A DNA stretch of 7,240 nt. It comes from Calditrichota bacterium. Its GTDB lineage: Bacteria; Zixibacteria; MSB-5A5; GN15; FEB-12. Below the pieces are notes generated by a model that was not told the origin of the DNA, ran no database searches, and worked only from the letters and a program-made list of their open reading frames with translations. How positions within the stretch are numbered: the first letter of the stretch is position 1; every line of letters begins with the position of its first letter. The DNA lies in contig QQUK01000005.1 of assembly GCA_008501655.1 (NCBI GenBank), forward strand, positions 1 to 7,240. The letters are read 5' to 3'. This document shows positions 1-7,004 of this stretch, piece by piece. Position numbers and translations under genes: made by a program.

Positions 1-1
1 T

Positions 2-1144
2 GCTGTAATGATATTTGGATTACTTGGCGGAAACCTCGCCCGGATGATCAAGCTTCCCCGGGTAACCGGGTATCTTTTGACCGGTCTTGTCATTGGTCCT
101 TCGGTTTTGCAATTGATATCTTATGATGTCATATCATCACGTTCTATCATCAATGATATTGCTCTCGGTCTTATAATGTTTGCCATCGGCGGAGTTTTTG
201 AACGGCACCATATTAAAGCAGTCGGTAAAAAAGTTCTCTGGCTTACCATCGGTCAATCTATCGGTGCTGTAGTATTCACAACCCTTGCTTTAAAGTTTGT
301 CGGTCTCGACTGGTATCCTGCTATTCTGCTTGGAACAATTGGTATTGCTACTGCACCGGCGGCAACAATCCTTGTAATAAGGGAATTTGAAGCAAAAGGT
401 GAATTTACAGATTCTTTGATCACTGTCGTGGCAATGTCAAACATCGTCTGTATTCTCAGTTTCCAACTCGTCTATGCGATGAACTCATTAGGGTCTACAG
501 AGAATATTCTACTTGTGATATTCTCGCCAATATATGAACTCGGTGGTTCGCTTATCATCGGTTTATCCGTTGGATTTTTGATATCAAAATGGGAACAGCG
601 GGTTCATGATCAGGCGGAACTTTTAATGATAATAATTGCCGGCGTAATGCTTGTCTCCGGTCTTGCCCATACACTTGATTTACAACCTCTTTTTGCAACA
701 CTCATCATGGGCGCCGTGACCACAAACTTATCATTGATGCACCGCTTAGTGTATATTGAACTTCGCCAGGTGGAACAACCATTATATATTGCATTTTTTG
801 TATTAGCAGGAGCATCACTGCATCTTGAGTTCCTTCCCGCTCTCGGTCTCGCCGGAATAACATTTCTGATATTTAGAGTTCTTGGCAAAATTGTAGGAAT
901 CTATTTTATCAGTAAACAGATGAAACTCCCCGATACTATCAGAAAATATCTCGGGCTTGGAATGATTGTTCAGGCTGGGGTTGCTATTGGTCTGGTGGAT
1001 TTGATAAACAGAGACAATCCGGAACTCGGCAATATCATTACGCCAATCATCCTGTCTACAGTTTTGATATATGAAACAATCGGTCCTCCGATAATCAGAT
1101 ATATCCTATTCAAAGCCGGTGATGCTGTTCAAACAGAGATATAA
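2..1144 (+). CDS. CPA2-type cation:proton antiporter, 5' end outside the window
   Basis: This is an inner-membrane transporter of the monovalent cation:proton antiporter-2 fold (KefB/NapA-like). Family members exchange Na+ or K+ for H+. The frame is open to the window edge; a Met at base 8 exists, but it falls inside the first helix, so the true start is probably upstream. Residues here are numbered from that Met. About ten to eleven hydrophobic segments are visible. Family landmarks are the first-helix pattern LPRVTGYLLTGLVIGPS (16-32), TAPAATILVIREFEAKG (115-131), the basic RVLGK on a late helix (Lys294) and QAGVAIGL (322-329). There is no C-terminal TrkA-N/RCK domain: the protein ends just after the last helix. 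Where relatives carry the ion-binding Asp pair (ALDD-like), this sequence reads AMSN (142-145), so ion coupling may differ. Family assignment is firm; substrate and transport activity are not. The gene converges on the minus-strand cluster and need not be related to it. Confidence 0.87.
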   Translation, partial: AVMIFGLLGGNLARMIKLPRVTGYLLTGLVIGPSVLQLISYDVISSRSIINDIALGLIMFAIGGVFERHHIKAVGKKVLWLTIGQSIGAVVFTTLALKFVGLDWYPAILLGTIGIATAPAATILVIREFEAKGEFTDSLITVVAMSNIVCILSFQLVYAMNSLGSTENILLVIFSPIYELGGSLIIGLSVGFLISKWEQRVHDQAELLMIIIAGVMLVSGLAHTLDLQPLFATLIMGAVTTNLSLMHRLVYIELRQVEQPLYIAFFVLAGASLHLEFLPALGLAGITFLIFRVLGKIVGIYFISKQMKLPDTIRKYLGLGMIVQAGVAIGLVDLINRDNPELGNIITPIILSTVLIYETIGPPIIRYILFKAGDAVQTEI

Positions 1145-1148
1145 ATAA

Positions 1149-1179
1149 GAAGACTGCTCGGAGGGGTTGAGCGGCCTTC
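1149..1179 (-). terminator. Possible hairpin terminator between convergent genes
   Basis: Arms 1149-1159 and 1169-1179 can form an 11-position stem with one mismatch and one G-U wobble around a 9-base loop. It sits between the antiporter stop (1144) and the stop of the small minus-strand gene (1212). Read on the minus strand it is followed by a T-rich but interrupted stretch (TCTTATTTATAT), which fits an imperfect intrinsic terminator for the minus-strand gene. On the plus strand there is no T-tract. Assigned by position and fold only. Confidence 0.38.
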
Positions 1180-1211
1180 AATGGGAATGGGAGGTAATAC
1201 AACAGGAATGG

Positions 1212-1652
1212 TTAATTTATATTCAAACTCGAATTATCAGTTATAAAATCCTTAATCGTTTTTGTCCCGGCAGCATCCGGATATGATGCCATCTCAGGAT
1301 AAATTTTTTCAAACAGTTCTTCGCTTGCATTCTCCTTCAAGTATTCTCTGATAACAGTTGAAATTCTTTTAGAAGCAATCTCAGCACCCTGCCGATTAGT
1401 TTCCGGTAGTAAAAGAGCTATTTTTGAGGAATCAATCAAGGAGACATCATCAATCTCTCTGATCTTCTTAGAAACAAGGTTCAGGATATCAGCCTGAAAT
1501 TTATCAGATTGATCTTTTATATCAGATTTTACAGATGAAATATCATAGACCAGAAGGGAGATAAATATCTGATATCTCTGAGCTCTTTTCAGCTCGATAT
1601 CTACTTTATTTATGAAAGGATTTTCTGTTGTTTGCATGTTGATACTTTCCAT
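1212..1652 (-). CDS. Small stand-alone degenerate GGDEF-like domain protein
   Basis: A 146-residue soluble protein with no signal peptide or membrane segment. Its pattern follows a GGDEF (diguanylate cyclase) domain: a leading helix with ELKRAQRYQIFISLLVYD (20-37), where LxxDI is the first metal-binding strand, then a helix ending KKIREIDDV, then IALLLPETNRQGAEIASKRI (78-97), matching the strand and helix after the signature, and a late ASYPDA (122-127) like the family's A-YP-D. The signature itself is replaced by DSSKI (74-78), and the second metal Asp of the DxD-like motif is Ser39. The usual last helix (AD-ALY-AK) is missing. It therefore should not make cyclic-di-GMP; a binding or scaffolding role is inference. 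The chosen Met1 has AGGA six bases upstream; Met6 is an alternative start. It lies downstream of the NtrC-type gene but has its own likely promoter. Confidence is good that it is a gene and moderate for the fold. Confidence 0.7.
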   Translation of the reverse strand: MESINMQTTENPFINKVDIELKRAQRYQIFISLLVYDISSVKSDIKDQSDKFQADILNLVSKKIREIDDVSLIDSSKIALLLPETNRQGAEIASKRISTVIREYLKENASEELFEKIYPEMASYPDAAGTKTIKDFITDNSSLNIN

Positions 1653-1910
1653 ACCCGATCCTAATTTAGTAAATCCAAACCTGTTTAACTTTTATACAGC
1701 AAGAATCATTCCGTATCAACACTACCGCCCTAAATCGGAAATTTTTTCTGGAATTATTATTTTCAGCTAAATCTTGGATTGTCTAAAGATAAGTGCGATA
1801 AATATTTACTAAATCAATGTAAACAGGGATTTATTCTAATATTTCATTTGAGAAAACTATTGAATATGCAAATAAATGCATTTTTTGTGTAGACAGAGAA
1901 TCAATACTAA
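1653..1910. other. Intergenic region between NtrC-type regulator and GGDEF-like gene
   Basis: This AT-rich gap contains the predicted promoter at 1691-1719 and no convincing open frame or RNA gene. A short inverted repeat, ATGCA/TGCAT with a six-base loop (about 1866-1881), has a T-run only on the plus strand, where nothing is known to be transcribed, so I do not call it a terminator. I saw no sigma-54 element (GG-N10-GC) on either strand. The terminator of the NtrC-type gene is not evident. Confidence 0.5.
1691..1719 (-). promoter_or_regulatory. Predicted sigma-70 promoter of the degenerate GGDEF gene
   Basis: On the minus strand the -35 box TTGATA (1714-1719) and the -10 box TATAAA (1691-1696) are separated by exactly 17 bases. 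Each matches the consensus at five of six positions. The inferred transcription start is near 1684, giving a leader of about 30 bases that includes AGGA placed six bases before the ATG at 1652. This suggests the small gene is transcribed separately from the upstream NtrC-type regulator. Confidence 0.55.
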
Positions 1911-3341
1911 CTACTTTGTGGCGTTTAAACTGTAGTCTTTGATTTTATACAGTAAGGACCTGTAACTAATTTCAAGTAAATCAGCTGCTTTTCTCCGGTT
2001 CCAGTTAGTCTTTTGGAGAACTTCAGCAATGAGCTTTTTCTCTTCTTCAGCGACTTTTTTACCGATTCTGTCTTTTAAAGAATAGCCAAGATCTTCGGCT
2101 GACTCTTCCTGACTCATTGTCTGTGGGACAGAAATAGTATTACCCATCTGAACCGGAGTAGATACCGGCTGACTTGATGATGTTGCGATAAGATCTTTGA
2201 TTATAGATTCATCTTCACGCACCACCACCTGCTTCATCATATTTTCAAGCTGTCTGACATTTCCCGGCCATGCATAGGTCAGCATTTCATCGATGACCTG
2301 ACTGGAAAGTTGTGAAAATGATTTATTATACTGCTCTTCATATTTTTTTATAAAATGGTTTACCAAAAGCGGGACATCCTCTTTACGTTCACGAAGCGGA
2401 GGAAGCGGCAGAGTAATCTCATTCAGACGATAGAATAAATCATCACGGAAATTCTTTTCAGCTATTGCCTGTTCTAAATTCCTGTTTGTCGCACAGATGA
2501 TTCTGACATCGACATGAATATTCTGAATACCGCCAACCCGGACAAATTCCTGCTGCTCAAGTACCTGCAATAGTTTGGACTGAAGATCAAGATGCATATC
2601 ACCGATTTCATCTAAGAATATTGTACCTTTATTGGCAATTTCAAACCGACCCTGTTTGTTTTTATGAGCGCCGGTAAACGCACCTTTTTCGTAACCAAAA
2701 AGTTCAGCTTCAAGAAGATCTCTTGGAATAGCAGCACAATTTACTTTGACAAACTCTTCATTTTTACGGGAGGAAAGATTATGTAACAGCCGGGCCACAA
2801 TCTCTTTACCTGTTCCCGATTCACCTCGAATCAAAACGGTCAGTTCAGAGTCTGCAACCTGATCAACAATAGTTTTGACTTTCTGCATTACCGGAGAATC
2901 ACCAATAAAACTGTCATATGTATTTTTTACTTCGAGCTTAGATTTCAGCTCTTTAACTTCAGTCTTCAACTGAGATTTTTCAAGGATTGTATTTATATGA
3001 ATCTCGATTTCATGTACATCAAATGGCTTATTGATAAATTCAGCCGCACCAAGTTTAACCGAATCGACAACATACTGAGTTTCGCCATGACCGGAAACCA
3101 TAATAACTTCAGGACGGTTCTCAACTTTATTCAGTTTTTCCAATACTTCGATCCCGTTCATTCCCGGCATTTTGATATCTAACAAAATAAGGTCCGGTTT
3201 TTCGGTTGAGACCATTTGAATTCCTTCAATTCCATCACGGGCTGAAACAAATTCAAATTTATTGGAAAGGCCTTCGGAGAGAATCCAGGAGACTTTCGGG
3301 TCATCATCAATAACAAGTATTTTAACTTTATTTTTAGCCAT
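1911..3341 (-). CDS. Sigma-54-dependent NtrC-family response regulator
   Basis: A 476-residue cytoplasmic transcription activator with the full NtrC layout. The receiver domain (about 6-122) has the acidic pocket D12-D14, phosphoacceptor Asp55 in LLDIKMPG, Ser83 and Lys105. A charged helix linker follows. The AAA+ domain (about 145-375) has Walker A GESGTGKE (173-180), the sigma-54 contact loop GAFTGA (220-225), Walker B IFLDEIGD (241-248), arginines 299 and 305 in the arginine-finger region, and WPGNVRQLEN (358-367) at sensor II. A flexible Ser/Gln/Pro/Thr-rich linker (about 387-415) leads to a Fis-type helix-turn-helix (about 447-470, NRRKAADLLEISYRSLLYKI). All catalytic parts are intact, so it should remodel sigma-54 polymerase when phosphorylated. 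The likely phosphodonors are the two kinases encoded just upstream. The start is the first Met of the frame, with only a weak GAAAG before it; a putative promoter lies in the 101-base upstream gap. Its target genes are not visible here. The family is certain; a specific gene name is not justified. Confidence 0.95.
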   Translation of the reverse strand: MAKNKVKILVIDDDPKVSWILSEGLSNKFEFVSARDGIEGIQMVSTEKPDLILLDIKMPGMNGIEVLEKLNKVENRPEVIMVSGHGETQYVVDSVKLGAAEFINKPFDVHEIEIHINTILEKSQLKTEVKELKSKLEVKNTYDSFIGDSPVMQKVKTIVDQVADSELTVLIRGESGTGKEIVARLLHNLSSRKNEEFVKVNCAAIPRDLLEAELFGYEKGAFTGAHKNKQGRFEIANKGTIFLDEIGDMHLDLQSKLLQVLEQQEFVRVGGIQNIHVDVRIICATNRNLEQAIAEKNFRDDLFYRLNEITLPLPPLRERKEDVPLLVNHFIKKYEEQYNKSFSQLSSQVIDEMLTYAWPGNVRQLENMMKQVVVREDESIIKDLIATSSSQPVSTPVQMGNTISVPQTMSQEESAEDLGYSLKDRIGKKVAEEEKKLIAEVLQKTNWNRRKAADLLEISYRSLLYKIKDYSLNATK

Positions 3342-3361
3342 ATTCTTTCGATTCTTTTATT

Positions 3362-3391
3362 ATTATATCGTCAATATATTTAAGAAATCAA
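3362..3391 (-). promoter_or_regulatory. Possible sigma-70 promoter of the NtrC-type regulator
   Basis: In the 101-base gap between the second kinase and the regulator, the minus strand reads TTGATT (3386-3391), 18 bases, then a perfect TATAAT (3362-3367), about 20 bases before the ATG. It would let the regulator be made independently of the kinase operon. The gap is very AT-rich, so chance matches are likely. No terminator was recognised in the gap, so read-through from the kinases is also possible. Confidence 0.4.
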
Positions 3392-3442
3392 GAGCCAATT
3401 GACAGTTTTTTTGCGAAATTTCAGCAATATTATGCACTTCTA

Positions 3443-5584
3443 TTATGCTTCAAGTGGGAAATACATGGTAAATGTTGTCCCTTTACCGTAATCTGAGTCA
3501 ACCGATAATGTACCCCCATGGGCTGAAATTACCCGTTCCACGACAGCAAGACCAAGTCCGGTACCGGTAGATTTTGTAGTAAAATAACGGTCAAAGATTT
3601 TGGAAAGATTCTCCTTTTTGATACCTTCCCCTGTATCTGAAATTTTGACCGCCAAATATTCCACTTTTTTATGATGCGGCATCTCTTTAATACCTTTCAC
3701 AATGAGCTTTCCATTTTCACCCATTGCGTCAATCGCATTAATATACAAATTCAGAAATATCTCTAAAATCTGATTTTTATTTACAATCACTTCCCAGTCC
3801 AAATCCTCAAATTCCGATGAAAAACTAATATGTTTTTTCTGTAAATCCGGTTCAACAAGTTCCGATGCTTTTTGAACGATTGATTTTAAATTTACTTTTT
3901 CCATCTGATATTTTTTAGGATTGGAAAAATCAACAAGTTCCCGCACAAGTTCATTCATACGGACAACTTCATCCTCAACTGTTTGAAATAGTTCAGAATT
4001 CGATAACTCATTCTGCATTTTATCCCTGATCACCTGCAGTCCGCCTTTTATAGTAGTCAACGGTCTGCGAAGATCATGAGAGATTTCAGAAATCATATTA
4101 CCCATTGTAAGAAGTCTCGTAGCATTCAACAGAGCATTTTCTTTTTCGAACATGATCGCAGATTGAGAAATTACAATTTTAGCAAGGGCAATATCTTCCT
4201 CCGAATATGATGCATCACTATGATTCCCGATAAACATCACAAAAGCTAACTCGCCTAATCTGAATATAGGTACAGCAATTGAAGCATCGGTCGGATTTGG
4301 AAGAAACGAGTTCTCAGACATTTTATCCGAGATTGATTTTGTAACATACTCTATATCATGAAGGTCAGCTGATGAATCAAACACCGGGTTCAGGACTAAT
4401 TCTTCAATTGTAATTTTAGATAAATCTATTTTTCCACTGGCTGTTTGCGGAATATCAGCGATACCAGATGCTGAGTTAATAATAAACCACTGGTTTTCTA
4501 AATCGTATTCTAACCAAAGAGTATAATCGATTTTGAATACCCGTTCGAGCTTTTCAAGAAGGATATTTCTGAAGTCAGCAAGTGCTTTGACGTTCGGCAT
4601 TTCATTTGTTATTTCATGCAGTATCTCAAATTCAATAAGCCGTCTTTGTTTTCTTGCAAAAAGATTGGCATCATCAACAGCTATAGCTGCCTGCGATGCA
4701 AATGTTGTTAGTAAACGTAAATCATTTTTATTGAATTTTTCGTTGTTATCTTTATTTGCCATATTGATAACACCGATAACTTTATTTTTTATTTTCAACG
4801 GAGCACAAAGCAAGGATTTTGAACTGTATCGATCTTTACTTTTCCGTTTAAATTTATCATGTTCCTCGACATTATCAATGATAAGCGGTTCACCGGTTTC
4901 GGCAACATAGCCGGCTATAGACTCACCTAAAGGAAGTTTTGTAGACTCTATAACTTTATCTTCAAGCCCGATAGCTGCTTCTATTGTCATATATTTACCG
5001 CGGTCATCCAGGAGCATTATCGAACCTACCTGGGCATCGGTAACATTTGAAGCTAAAGCTACAATCTGTCTCAATAGTTCTTTTAAGTTTGCTGTTGACC
5101 CGATTGATTTACCCGCTTCATATAATGCGTTAAGTTCACTTATACGTCGATGTAAAATCAGATTTGAAATTTTTAATTCTTCCAGCAATGATAAGCGGGC
5201 TAAATCGGAATGTCTTTTTTCAAGAGCGCGTCTTACGGCGATGTTTAACTGGGTAAACTCAACCGGCTTCATCAGATAATCATAGGCTCCGTTTGAAATA
5301 GCATCTACAGCTGTATCAAGGGATGCATAACCCGTCAAAAGGATCACCGGAATATCTGCATCAACCGATTTTACTGTCTTTAAGATATCCAAACCGGTAA
5401 ACGACGGCATTTTTATATCTGAGATTACTAAATCAACTTTATTCGACTTTATCGAGTCTATAGCTTTACCCGGATCGGTAAATGTATCAACAGAATATCC
5501 TTCGTCATTTAGAAGAGCCGAAAGAGATTGACACATTCTTTCTTCATCATCTACAATTATTATTTTCTCAGAAGCCTGATTCAT
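3443..5584 (-). CDS. Receiver-GAF-GAF histidine kinase (soluble, receiver-first hybrid)
   Basis: A 713-residue cytoplasmic kinase with no membrane segment. Domains in order are as follows. The receiver (about 7-122) has D12/D13, phosphoacceptor Asp56 (VISDIKMP), Thr84 and Lys106. A helical linker (about 123-158) follows. GAF 1 (about 160-305) has GESIAGYVAETGEPLIIDNV and SLLCAPLKIKNKVIGVINM. A second, more divergent GAF-like domain (about 317-482) has SIAVPIFRLGELAFVMFIG and a YSEEDIALAKIV ending. HisKA has phospho-His503 in SHDLRRPL. The HATPase domain (about 560-712) has the N-box around N612/N616, G1 DTGEGI (650-655), F-box IFDRYFTTK (663-671) and G2 STGTGLGL (672-679). All kinase boxes and the receiver site look intact. 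It probably autophosphorylates in response to GAF ligands and passes phosphate to the downstream NtrC-type regulator, while its own receiver may be controlled by the neighbouring kinase; these partnerships are inferred from position. The gene begins inside the end of the upstream kinase (17-base overlap) with no clear ribosome site, which suggests translational coupling. Confidence 0.93.
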   Translation of the reverse strand: MNQASEKIIIVDDEERMCQSLSALLNDEGYSVDTFTDPGKAIDSIKSNKVDLVISDIKMPSFTGLDILKTVKSVDADIPVILLTGYASLDTAVDAISNGAYDYLMKPVEFTQLNIAVRRALEKRHSDLARLSLLEELKISNLILHRRISELNALYEAGKSIGSTANLKELLRQIVALASNVTDAQVGSIMLLDDRGKYMTIEAAIGLEDKVIESTKLPLGESIAGYVAETGEPLIIDNVEEHDKFKRKSKDRYSSKSLLCAPLKIKNKVIGVINMANKDNNEKFNKNDLRLLTTFASQAAIAVDDANLFARKQRRLIEFEILHEITNEMPNVKALADFRNILLEKLERVFKIDYTLWLEYDLENQWFIINSASGIADIPQTASGKIDLSKITIEELVLNPVFDSSADLHDIEYVTKSISDKMSENSFLPNPTDASIAVPIFRLGELAFVMFIGNHSDASYSEEDIALAKIVISQSAIMFEKENALLNATRLLTMGNMISEISHDLRRPLTTIKGGLQVIRDKMQNELSNSELFQTVEDEVVRMNELVRELVDFSNPKKYQMEKVNLKSIVQKASELVEPDLQKKHISFSSEFEDLDWEVIVNKNQILEIFLNLYINAIDAMGENGKLIVKGIKEMPHHKKVEYLAVKISDTGEGIKKENLSKIFDRYFTTKSTGTGLGLAVVERVISAHGGTLSVDSDYGKGTTFTMYFPLEA

Positions 5585-7004
5585 AGAGAGTAGCTTTATG
5601 TTTTATAGGCAGTTTAATTTCAAAGCAACCACCAAGTTCTTTGTTTTTGTAAGTTATCGACCCGTTATGCTTTTTTATTATCCCGTAACAGACAGATAAT
5701 CCTAAACCGGTACCTTTATCCGGGTCTTTTGTCGTAAAAAACGGTTCAAATACCCGCGGGACTAATTCCGGCGGTATTCCGGGACCGGAATCACAAAATT
5801 GCATCATTATCTTTTCTTTGTCAGATTTGATTGACAAACGGAGGATTCCATAATCTGATACTGCATCATAAGCATTAATAATCAGATTCAGGAAAACCTG
5901 CTTAATCCCTTCAGGTGATATTTCAACATCAGGAATATTCTTCTGATAATTTCTTTCAATGACAATTTTCTTTTTCTTAAACTGATAAGTCATCAATGAA
6001 ATAACCGAATCAGCTAATTCGGTAATACTGACCGTCTGAAAATTATACCCTTTGGGACGGTGGAAGTCTAAAAGCTCCGCTACAATCTTTGCTATCCGGT
6101 CGATCTCTTCATTTACAATACTCAAGTATTCAGACGTGTTTTCATCTTTCAACCGGTTTTTGGTGAGCTGAAGATAGTTTTTAATAATGCCAAGGGGGTT
6201 GTTTATCTCATGAGCAACCTTAGCCGACATCTCCCCGAGAGCTGCTAACCTTTCAGAATGTACCAATTGCTCCTGAGTCTCCCTAAGCTGCATCGATGAT
6301 TTTTTCTCAGCTTCGTACAACCTTGTATTTTCAATCGCAACCGATATCTGGTTCCCTAATATTGACATAAACTCAATATCATCAGATGTAAACGTTCTGA
6401 CTGTATGTTTATTGCTGACTATAAAAATTCCACTCAATTCTGTCTGGTATAACAAGGGAACAAGTAATCCGTTTTCAAATTCTTTTAATATCTTAAGCTC
6501 AGTTTTATTTGCAACAGAAAGTATATCACGATCAATCAATGTCGGACGGTTCATTTTAGTTAGATTATCCAATAACTGCGAACCACGTTTAAATTTATAC
6601 CTTTTTGAAGGAAACTCACCGGAGCCTTTATGTTTTGTGAGCACAAGTTTCGAGTGGTCATCATTTTCTAAAAGATAAAAAGCAGCTTTCATTGCACCGA
6701 CCTGAGCAAGTGAAGTAAAAATAAACGTATCCAACAACTGCTGATAATCTAAAAGCGCATTAAAATTACGGCTAATTTCAAAAATAGTATAAAGATCAAA
6801 TATTTTCCGTTTATGCTGCCGATTCGATTCCGTTAACATTTGTATCTGCTGTTCAAGTTCCTGCTGGAACGTAAGCTGCTTTTGAGTTGCAGCCCGTATC
6901 TTTACCGGTGCTTTATGTTTTGGTTTTGAGGATTTCTTGACAGCGGTTTTCTTTTTAGTTGGCTTTTTCTTGGAAGATTTATTTGTTTTATCTGCTTTTG
7001 TCAT
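5568..7004 (-). CDS. Soluble GAF-domain sensor histidine kinase with Lys-rich N-terminal tail
   Basis: A 478-residue protein without membrane segments. Residues 1-42 are extremely lysine-rich and low in complexity (for example KKPTKKKTAVKKSSKPKHKA). A coiled-coil-like helix (about 43-65) leads into a GAF domain (about 75-230, ending ISVAIENTRLYEAEK). Next come the dimerising signalling helix and HisKA (about 232-315), with phospho-His265 in VAHEINNPLG. The HATPase domain (about 325-467) has the N-box at N373/N377, G1 DSGPGI (405-410), F-box VFEPFFTTK (418-426) and G2 GTGLGLSV (431-438). All catalytic boxes are present, so it should be an active kinase of the NtrB/ZraS-like HEINNPL type. Its ATG overlaps the TGA of folC (ATGA) and its end overlaps the next kinase gene by 17 bases, pointing to one operon. 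It has no receiver of its own; candidate targets are the receiver at the start of the next kinase and the NtrC-type regulator. The signal sensed by GAF cannot be read from the sequence. Confidence 0.93.
   Translation of the reverse strand: MTKADKTNKSSKKKPTKKKTAVKKSSKPKHKAPVKIRAATQKQLTFQQELEQQIQMLTESNRQHKRKIFDLYTIFEISRNFNALLDYQQLLDTFIFTSLAQVGAMKAAFYLLENDDHSKLVLTKHKGSGEFPSKRYKFKRGSQLLDNLTKMNRPTLIDRDILSVANKTELKILKEFENGLLVPLLYQTELSGIFIVSNKHTVRTFTSDDIEFMSILGNQISVAIENTRLYEAEKKSSMQLRETQEQLVHSERLAALGEMSAKVAHEINNPLGIIKNYLQLTKNRLKDENTSEYLSIVNEEIDRIAKIVAELLDFHRPKGYNFQTVSITELADSVISLMTYQFKKKKIVIERNYQKNIPDVEISPEGIKQVFLNLIINAYDAVSDYGILRLSIKSDKEKIMMQFCDSGPGIPPELVPRVFEPFFTTKDPDKGTGLGLSVCYGIIKKHNGSITYKNKELGGCFEIKLPIKHKATLYESGF

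Noticed and set aside
1181..1210. Repeated GGAATGG units downstream of the antiporter gene
   Set aside because: There are only two short, unevenly spaced copies in a G-rich stretch, too little to call a repeat array or a binding-site cluster.
1866..1887. ATGCA/TGCAT inverted repeat followed by a T-run, as a terminator
   Set aside because: The stem is only five AT-rich pairs, and the T-run is on the plus strand, where no upstream gene is read. On the minus strand there is no adjacent T-tract.
1653..1910. A sigma-54 promoter as a target for the NtrC-type regulator
   Set aside because: Manual scanning for GG-N10-GC or TGGCA...TTGC in this gap and in 3342-3442 gave no match on either strand.
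3404..3428. Inverted repeat TTGC/GCAA with nested GAAATTTC next to a homopolymer run, as a terminator of the second kinase
   Set aside because: On the minus strand the hairpin is followed by A residues, not T; the T-run precedes the hairpin on the plus strand. The orientation is wrong for an intrinsic terminator on either strand.
4533..4910. A 125-codon open frame on the plus strand antisense to the second kinase
   Set aside because: It lies wholly inside the well-supported kinase gene, resembles no protein family and has the composition of an antisense shadow. The same holds for shorter antisense frames at 253-444, 610-888, 2997-3182 and 6412-6678.
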